Assembly (NCBI GenBank): GCA_948857205.1
Contig: CAQPRV010000066.1
Location: 1 to 12,116 of the forward strand
Direction of reading: 5' to 3'
From: an uncultured Clostridia bacterium
GTDB taxonomy: Bacteria > Bacillota > Clostridia > TANB77 > CAG-508
Length of the DNA: 12,116 nt
Part shown: positions 6,925 through 12,116 of the stretch, one piece after another
How positions within the stretch are numbered: position 1 is the stretch's first letter
Layout: every line of letters starts with the position of its first letter
The notes under the pieces: generated by a model
Seen by the model: only the letters and a program-made list of their open reading frames with translations
Database searches by the model: none
Told to the model about the DNA's origin: nothing
Position numbers and translations under genes: made by a program

Positions 6925-7374
6925 TTATTTCCAAAAATATCTTTCCTCTTCATCTTTATAACAATCTAGTTTTATATAATTTGTTTCTTTATCACTATAA
7001 AAATTCTTTATCATTATTTTGTCACTCTCTATAATAGAATTGGAATTGATTAATTCTTGTTTTGAAAACCATTTATATTCAAATTCAGGATTTGTTATTT
7101 TTTGATTTGTATCCATTAATAATTCACAGCAATATAATATAGTAGTTTGGTTTTTATCATGCATGATTTCTGTAGAAATACCTAATACACTATTAAATTT
7201 TAATTTCAAGCCTAGTTCTTCTTCAATCTCTCTTTTTATTGCTGCATCTATGTGTTCACACTCTTCAACTTTTCCTCCTGGTAATCCATAAAGACCTATA
7301 AAATCTCCTCTTTCTCTTTTTATTAATAATATTTTATCTCCATAAGTAATTACACCTATTACTACATTAATCAT
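6925..7374 (-). CDS. NUDIX hydrolase
   Basis: This 149-aa protein is a NUDIX-family hydrolase that cleaves a nucleoside diphosphate linked to another group, with Mg2+ or Mn2+. The full Nudix box GX5EX7REUXEEXGU is present: Gly34, Glu40, Arg48-Glu49, Glu52-Glu53 and Gly55-Leu56. The upstream PGG (32-34) and KRERGDFIGLYGLPG fit MutT/ADP-ribose-type members, but substrate cannot be assigned. AAGGAGG lies just upstream of the ATG. It is the last of three closely spaced minus-strand genes, 48 bp after the GIY-YIG gene, so co-transcription is likely. No CGG codons. Confidence 0.9.
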   Translation of the reverse strand: MINVVIGVITYGDKILLIKRERGDFIGLYGLPGGKVEECEHIDAAIKREIEEELGLKLKFNSVLGISTEIMHDKNQTTILYCCELLMDTNQKITNPEFEYKWFSKQELINSNSIIESDKIMIKNFYSDKETNYIKLDCYKDEEERYFWK

Positions 7375-7422
7375 ATTAGTTTTCCTCCTTTATTTCATAA
7401 ACTAATTAGCTAACAGACACCA

Positions 7423-7740
7423 TCACTTTTTAAATACATATACACTATAAAAAGATTCATCTATTTTATCTAATAAAACATCTTTAATTTCACTATTACC
7501 TTTCGCTAAACTTTCCTTTTTAGCTTTTGGTAATTTTTTTATATGATATTCTAGTTTCGATGCAAAAGATTTTGTAGTAGTTTCCCAAACTCTTTCCAAT
7601 TTAATTGCATTATGACTTAAGGTATATTTTGCACATTTTTCACTTTTTTCAAAATGCTCCTTCATTCTTCTCTGCAAATCATTTGTTATTCCAGTATATA
7701 TTGAATTATCCTTACATCTTAACATATAAATATAGTACAA
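7423..7740 (-). CDS. GIY-YIG nuclease-domain protein (UPF0213/YhbQ-like)
   Basis: This 105-aa protein is a stand-alone GIY-YIG domain. The motif is seen as YYIYMLRC (2-9) and YTGIT (15-19), followed by LQRRMKEH (22-29) with the conserved arginine, and LEYHIKKL (63-70) with Glu64 in the metal-ligand position. These small proteins resemble the catalytic domain of structure-specific endonucleases, but their cell role is poorly known. The start is a TTG: AAGGAG lies nine bases before it and no upstream ATG fits. It begins 43 bp after the 497-aa gene. Confidence 0.85.
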   Translation of the reverse strand: MYYIYMLRCKDNSIYTGITNDLQRRMKEHFEKSEKCAKYTLSHNAIKLERVWETTTKSFASKLEYHIKKLPKAKKESLAKGNSEIKDVLLDKIDESFYSVYVFKK

Positions 7741-7783
7741 TCTAAAATTCTCCTTTTAATTTATAACTAATAAATTTTGTACC

Positions 7784-9278
7784 TTATAAACTTTGACCCT
7801 CTCTTTTTTGTTTTGTTTCTTTTTCTGTTAAAGGATTTAAACCACATCTAGCTCTGCATATTTCTTTGTCAATTTCAATATAAGGAATTCCTAATTTTTG
7901 ACTTAACTCTTTTGCCTTTTTTATTATTCTTGGATCTTTAGATATCGTAAATGTTGCTATTAGATTTAGGTCTTTATTTTTATTTGTCATTACAATTCTG
8001 TTACATGGAGTTTCTTTATCATAATTTAGCATTTCCCCATTTTCTTCTAGTGTTCTATTAATTGTTTCTTTTTCTATATCATCTGGTAATGCTAGAGTTG
8101 ATTGTTCAGCTGGAAATTCAAAAAATATCCTATTTCCTTCATCATCTATAGGAGTTGTATATTGATACTCTTTTGAAAAACCGACTATTAATAAAGTCTT
8201 CTTTTGATATCTTCCAATTTTGTACATCTTCTGAAGATATTGCAATAATATTATCTATATTTGGTGTATATAAAACTCCATAATCTCCCTTTAAGGTTAG
8301 CGTTTTTGATGTAATATATTGTGTAGATATCTTTTTTACGTCTTTTACATCTTCTTCTCCATCTGTAATTGTACGTGCTAAGAATGCAAAATCACTGTCT
8401 TTAGAATATTGCTTAATTGAAGACATCTTTTCTTTCCAAACTTTTGCTACTTCTGGAGATAATTTTTCTTCCATATCTAATACTTTTTTATATAAAGTTT
8501 CTAACTTTTTATAATCCTGCTTTTGTTCTTGAATAGATTTACTACTTAATGAAGTCTTCTCGTATTCTGACAATATTTCCCCAGTTCTATTTATATAATT
8601 TTTTATATCCTCTCTACCTTTAAATTTTTCTGCTTGTAGCATTTTCTCCATACATTCTTTTATGTATTGAATCCTAGATTCCATAAATTCCTTAGTTCCA
8701 TAATATGGTTCTATTTCATAACCTCTACTTCTATCTTCTATATCGCTTACTTTTTGCCTACATTGCTCTTTATATCTTTGTATAATTTGCTCCGAAGTAA
8801 AATGATTATCTAAATAATTGTTTGACATTGCATCTAAAGCTTTATTATATCCCTTTTCTTTTAAATCTTGTGATAAGATAATTGGATATCGTTTTACTGT
8901 TTTATCACTAAATTCTAACCCCAATCCTAAGTCTAATACATTATTAATAGATACTGCTAAATCAGATGGCATGTCCTTTATTATATTATTACTCTTTTTC
9001 ATTATGTCTATATTAATTATATATTTTTTAATTGCATCTAATATTTGTACTTTTGATAGCTCTATTTTCTCTTGTATTATTTGCATTTTATTCTTAGAAG
9101 ATAAATTATACCAAAAATTCTTTACCTTTTCTTTAAATCCTCTTACTTGCAATGATTTATTTCCATTTAAATCATCATATATTGATTGAAGTTCAGATAC
9201 TCCTTCTTCTGATTTGCAATCACTCATTATTTCTAATATTCTAGAATTTAATTCTTTTAATTCTGGACTTTCTTTCAT
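7784..9278 (-). CDS. Unknown 497-aa protein, read through one +1 frame change; C-terminal part possibly ART-like
   Basis: I do not recognise this protein with confidence. The N-terminal 290 residues are charged, helical and partly coiled-coil-like, without a signal peptide. The C-terminal part has FLAR (Arg302), ISTQYITSK (317-325) and, after the frame change, FPAEQSTLALP (388-398). The order Arg, S-T-x, E-x-x before LP loosely recalls ADP-ribosyltransferases; this is inference only. A cysteine-containing tail (CRARCGLNPL) follows. The frame shifts by one surplus base at CGG, codon 366; reading CGGT as one codon gives 497 continuous residues. The ATG at 9278 is chosen because it follows AGGAAGG (a TTG two codons upstream is an alternative) and a good promoter lies at 9358-9386, which excludes longer starts. 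It heads the GIY-YIG/NUDIX cluster. Confidence 0.7.
8180..8183 (-). other. CGGT: apparent +1 frameshift site 3 (codon 366 of the 497-aa gene)
   Basis: The upstream frame reads SKEDFINS, then AGT CGG TTT, and ends at a stop 39 bases past the CGG. In the +1 frame, FSKEYQYTTPIDDEGNR continues with a sensible 131-residue C-terminus. Taking CGGT as one codon joins the two. Confidence 0.7.
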
Positions 9279-9357
9279 TTTCAATCTCAATCCTTCCTCA
9301 AGGCATAAATCTAGTTGGAAAAAATTCAATATTTTTTTCTGCCTTTTTATTCTTTTT

Positions 9358-9386
9358 ATTATAATAAATATACTAAGATTATTCAA
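9358..9386 (-). promoter_or_regulatory. Sigma-A promoter of the 497-aa/GIY-YIG/NUDIX cluster
   Basis: On the minus strand, TTGAAT (9386-9381), a 17-base spacer and TATAAT (9363-9358). Transcription from about 9351 gives a leader of about 70 nt before the ATG at 9278. Confidence 0.65.
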
Positions 9387-9426
9387 TAGTATTATAACTT
9401 TATATTTCATTTTAATTAATAACAAT

Positions 9427-9466
9427 AAAAATACTTGAAAATATGTAAATAAATTCAAGTATTTTT
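9427..9466 (-). terminator. Bidirectional terminator after sipL-yunB
   Basis: A 13-bp perfect stem, 9427-9439 with 9454-9466, contains atacttgaa/ttcaagtat. On the minus strand it ends in TTTTTATTGTT, about 55 bases after the yunB stop. The plus strand also has a T-rich tail. Confidence 0.7.
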
Positions 9467-9520
9467 ACTTTTTAATAGATATTCAAAAGTTAGAAGTTAA
9501 ATTACTTATAAATACATAAT

Positions 9521-10240
9521 TCATTCTATTACTTCTAAAGCATCACTTGTTCCATTAATTCCATCCAAATTATAATAGGAATTAGGAATATTACCAACTA
9601 TTACATTTTCCACCAATAGAATTTGATTAGTAATTTCCCTTTCAATACTATCAAAAGGAGTCAATATATTAACCTTGCATTTTACTTGCAAGTATACTCT
9701 ATGGAGAGTTTGGTTAATACCTTGTGAAACAAACTCACTTTTTAAATCTGTTTCAACACTACCAATAGAAGAAATACGAATTCGTACACCTGGTCCTCTT
9801 CCAGCAAGTAGTTTAAGTCCAGTAAAACTACCTAACGCAATTTCGATGTTTTCTTTACCTTTATTATCTATTTGGTTTTGAATTTTTATAGCAACATCTG
9901 AAATTATTTCATTGATTGAAATAACATTAGACTTTAGCATAGTTATATTACCATTTTTATCCTTCTCTATTGTAAATAATTCATCATAAGAATGTTGTCT
10001 CATAACATTTGTAGCTTCTTCATTTGATATAATTGTAGCAATTGACCTAGCTCTATTTTCACATAAAGTGTCAAAAATTGGCAAAACTGCATCTAGTACT
10101 AATTTTACTGTACTAAATGCAATTATTAAAATAATTATAATTGTATACCTTTTTCTGTTTTTATCTGTTTTAGGATTTTTATCTTTACCAATATTTAAAT
10201 CTGGTATTCTTAAACGTGGTCTTGAATAAATTTTATACAT
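9521..10240 (-). CDS. yunB: Sporulation protein YunB
   Basis: This protein of about 239 aa matches YunB, a sporulation membrane protein of the mother-cell programme in Bacillus whose biochemical role is not settled. It has a basic N-terminus, one membrane segment (about residues 32-55), then the family domain: C-x-x-RA near the segment's end, the KSNVISINEI block, a short glycine-rich stretch (LGSFTGLKLLAGRGPGVRI), SEFVSQGINQTLHRVYL and VIVGNIPNSYY. The ATG at 10240 overlaps the sipL stop (ATGTATAA) and has no clear ribosome binding site of its own, so translation is probably coupled to sipL. A TTG three codons upstream is possible but less likely. Confidence 0.88.
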   Translation of the reverse strand: MYKIYSRPRLRIPDLNIGKDKNPKTDKNRKRYTIIIILIIAFSTVKLVLDAVLPIFDTLCENRARSIATIISNEEATNVMRQHSYDELFTIEKDKNGNITMLKSNVISINEIISDVAIKIQNQIDNKGKENIEIALGSFTGLKLLAGRGPGVRIRISSIGSVETDLKSEFVSQGINQTLHRVYLQVKCKVNILTPFDSIEREITNQILLVENVIVGNIPNSYYNLDGINGTSDALEVIE

Positions 10241-11804
10241 ATGTTGCAACAGAAGGACTTTGTCTTTTATTTATAGTTTTTACATATTTTGGTATATATA
10301 ATTTTTGCCCTACATTAATTTTATTTTCATCTTCTATTCCATTTGTTCTTACAATATCTTCTACTGTGCTTCCAAATTTTTTTGCTATTTTCCATAAGCT
10401 ATCATCTTTTTTTACTATATATAAAATTATACTGTAATCCTCTGCCTCTCTTTCACCATTTGTTTGTATTTCATCCATAATGTTTAAATTTGTATCACGA
10501 TAAGAATCCATATTCATCATCATATCAATATTACTTGTTATAATACCTCCATCTTGAACAATAAAGTCTTGATTTGCTACTTCAATATCCATATTAGTAT
10601 TTATATTTTCGCCATTTTCTAAATTTTCTATAATATATTCAAAAGGTATTTCAGCTTGCTTTGTTTCGACTTGCAGGTCTCCATTAGCTAATACAAATCT
10701 TAATTCTACTTTTCCTTCATATATAATTCTTGAATTTAGTTTATTTTCATTTTCGATTATTGGAATAACATCAACATCTACAATTTTCTTATTGTCTATT
10801 CCTTCTAAAGTAACTTTCTCTCTTATTTGTTTTAATTCTTTATTACATTTTTTATCTGTAATTGTTGTTATTTTCTTTTTATTAAATTCTAGGTTTTCGC
10901 ATGGACTATATAAATCTTGTATAAGGTTAATTTGCTTTTCTTCATATACTACTGCTGTTACTCCTATTTCTATTTCAATATAAATTGAATGTTCTTCTGC
11001 TGAATTTGGTTTTATTATTATATTTCTTATTTCATATTGAACATCACATATATTTTCTTCTGTAACATTTGGTATATCAATAAATCCTACAACAGGTATT
11101 TTGGCAGTAACACAATTTATTCTATTATCTTCAGTTAGATACATTATTTTTACTTCTGCTTCAGCTTTTGTAAGTATTTTATTATAACTTACTTTAATAT
11201 CTTTATCACAAATACATACATTACTTTTTAATATCTCTGCTAAATTATCTACATTGTCTATTGTTATTGTATCTTTTGCAAATATTTTATTTTCTCCCAT
11301 TCCTACCAAAGAATTTACTTTTAATTCTTCATTTAACATTTGAATTCTTTCTGCATTTTGTATACTATTTACTATTTCTATGTCTTCTTTTGAATATATT
11401 TTTATTTTAATTTCTAATGTCGCTTTTATTCCTATTTTTCTACCATTTATTATTTTTGATTCTATTGATTTTAATTTTGTTTCTAATTTGCAACTCATTC
11501 CTGATTGACAATTTGGAATTTGTATTGTTTCAGAAAAATCTATACTTGTATTTATTCCTCTTATTTTATTTTCACTATCATCAGCTAAATACATTATATA
11601 TGCATTTATGTTTCCATCTAATCTTACTTTTTCGTCTAATGCTTCTTTTTTATATACACATATATTGCCACTTGTACAAATTGTATTTAAAATATCAGGT
11701 TTTGAATCTGGAACTATCATATCTCCTTCTACAAGTATAATCTCTTTTTTTGTTGCTACTAATTTATTAACACATAAATTTTCTTTTACTGTATCTACAA
11801 CCAT
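10233..11804 (-). CDS. sipL: SPOCS (DUF3794) and LysM spore-coat assembly protein, SipL-like
   Basis: This 523-aa protein closely fits clostridial SipL, which binds SpoIVA through its LysM domain to tether the spore coat to the forespore membrane. There are three SPOCS/DUF3794-type repeats (about 30-110, 185-260 and 335-405) marked by IPVVGFIDIP-like strands, then an Asn/Met-rich linker (405-460) and a C-terminal LysM at about 470-507 (YIVKKDDSLWKIAKKFG ... VGQKLYIP). Length and architecture agree with the family. AAGGAGGT seven bases before the ATG decides the start. It is the first gene of the sipL-yunB operon; a mother-cell sigma factor is expected to drive it, and a weak sigma-E-like site is seen upstream. 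Confidence 0.88.
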   Translation of the reverse strand: MVVDTVKENLCVNKLVATKKEIILVEGDMIVPDSKPDILNTICTSGNICVYKKEALDEKVRLDGNINAYIMYLADDSENKIRGINTSIDFSETIQIPNCQSGMSCKLETKLKSIESKIINGRKIGIKATLEIKIKIYSKEDIEIVNSIQNAERIQMLNEELKVNSLVGMGENKIFAKDTITIDNVDNLAEILKSNVCICDKDIKVSYNKILTKAEAEVKIMYLTEDNRINCVTAKIPVVGFIDIPNVTEENICDVQYEIRNIIIKPNSAEEHSIYIEIEIGVTAVVYEEKQINLIQDLYSPCENLEFNKKKITTITDKKCNKELKQIREKVTLEGIDNKKIVDVDVIPIIENENKLNSRIIYEGKVELRFVLANGDLQVETKQAEIPFEYIIENLENGENINTNMDIEVANQDFIVQDGGIITSNIDMMMNMDSYRDTNLNIMDEIQTNGEREAEDYSIILYIVKKDDSLWKIAKKFGSTVEDIVRTNGIEDENKINVGQKLYIPKYVKTINKRQSPSVATYV

Positions 11805-11854
11805 ATGGTTTACCTCCTTTTTTTCTTTATAACATATATATTTAAAATAATGTA

Positions 11855-11877
11855 ATTTTATGACATAAAAAAATACA
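11855..11877 (-). promoter_or_regulatory. Possible sigma-E-like promoter of sipL-yunB
   Basis: On the minus strand, CATAAAAT (11862-11855) is close to the sigma-E -10 box (CATACAnT), with an AT-rich stretch at the -35 distance. An inverted repeat (aataatgta/tacattatt, 11846-11854 and 11874-11882) flanks it. The sporulation genes downstream make this reasonable, but base composition weakens it. Confidence 0.3.
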
Positions 11878-11984
11878 TTATTGTAATTATATTAGTTATA
11901 GTCCAGTATGTTGTTGTTGGCCTAAGCTACCTAAGCCCTACAAATTATAAAAGTCAATACTAAAATTACTAAAAAAGGGAAAAT

Positions 11985-12053
11985 AATTTTTACCAATTTA
12001 GACACCATAGATTAGCCACTAGTATTGTTAATATTTTCCATTTTAGACATCAT
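11985..12053. repeat. IS21-type end repeats (two imperfect 24-bp direct repeats)
   Basis: 11985-12008 and 12030-12053 match at 20 of 24 positions, sharing tttagaca. One lies beyond the istB stop and one inside its last codons. IS21 elements carry multiple repeated transposase-binding sites at their ends, which fits. The exact tip of the element was not identified; 11883-11984 shows no gene. Confidence 0.55.
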
Positions 12054-12116
12054 ATCTTTAATTCGATAAGATTCTCCTGCAATATTAAAAACATATGAGT
12101 GATGTAATAGTCTATC
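12012..12116 (-). CDS. istB: IstB-like ATP-binding protein of an IS21-family element (C-terminal part only)
   Basis: The last 34 residues of an IstB helper ATPase run off the right edge. DRLLHHSYVFNIAGESYRIKD is the characteristic C-terminus of IS21-family IstB (DRLxHHSxxxxIxGxSYR), which assists the IstA transposase. The reading frame is open from the window edge to TAA at 12012-12014. The IS is inserted upstream of sipL and reads towards it. It uses CGA for the conserved arginine, so CGA is read normally. Confidence 0.85.
   Translation of the reverse strand, partial: DRLLHHSYVFNIAGESYRIKDMMSKMENINNTSG
12012..12116 (-). mobile_element. IS21-family insertion sequence, 3' end (partial)
   Basis: The istB tail and the repeated end motifs mark the 3' end of an IS21-family element, most of which lies beyond the right edge. 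The element must extend left of 12012 to include the repeat at 11985-12008, but its terminus could not be fixed from one copy. Confidence 0.7.

Noticed and set aside
7784..8245. Separate 153-aa gene downstream of the unknown gene
   Set aside because: It begins with a TTG inside the preceding frame and has no ribosome binding site; its first residues look like out-of-frame reading. It is better joined to the 497-aa gene through CGG.
8142..9458. Start of the unknown protein at 9458
   Set aside because: The first 60 codons are AT-rich low-complexity sequence that contains the promoter (9358-9386) and terminator (9427-9466).
1..12116. CRISPR arrays, tRNA or rRNA genes
   Set aside because: No regularly spaced repeats, no TPsiC-arm-like motif or cloverleaf on either strand, and no rRNA-like conserved stretch were seen. 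In particular, no candidate CGG-reading tRNA lies in this window.

Overview
The window is very AT-rich and comes from an endospore-forming, low-GC Firmicute, most likely an uncultured Clostridia-type bacterium. The evidence is three sporulation-type proteins (a SipL-like SPOCS/LysM protein, YunB and a BofC_C-like protein), strong GGAGG ribosome binding sites, TTGACA/TATAAT promoters, and arginine written mainly as AGA or CGT.

Layout, left to right. 7-181 is a nested inverted-repeat element with no gene. 249-863 (-) is a membrane-anchored BofC_C-like protein. 954-3454 (-) is comEC, the DNA-uptake channel, which needs two +1 frame changes to read through. 3481-4860 (-) is a secreted SH3/NlpC-P60 peptidoglycan hydrolase that shares a promoter with comEC. 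A divergent promoter region follows, then rplM-rpsI (+) behind a structured leader and closed by a terminator. 6242-6598 (-) is a small cupin. 6655-6780 (+) looks like an orphan small-RNA unit. 6925-9278 (-) is a probable three-gene operon: an unknown 497-aa protein that needs one +1 frame change, a GIY-YIG protein and a NUDIX hydrolase. 9521-11804 (-) is the coupled sporulation pair sipL-yunB. The right edge holds the 3' end of an IS21-family istB.

The main observation concerns the codon CGG. Across all protein-coding genes here, CGG occurs in frame only three times: twice in comEC and once in the 497-aa gene. At each of the three, the reading frame is lost by exactly one base, and reading CGGN as one four-base codon (or skipping the C) restores a continuous protein. 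In comEC both shifts join conserved blocks of the same family. CGG triplets lying out of frame, as in rpsI, cause no break. I infer that CGG has no ordinary triplet decoding in this organism and acts as a +1 frameshift (quadruplet) codon. Three independent one-base insertions all falling on the rarest codon is a much less likely explanation.

The genes otherwise fall into ordinary modules: translation (rplM-rpsI), spore envelope and forespore signalling (sipL-yunB, BofC_C-like), wall remodelling with DNA uptake (NlpC/P60-comEC), and an accessory operon of unknown role.
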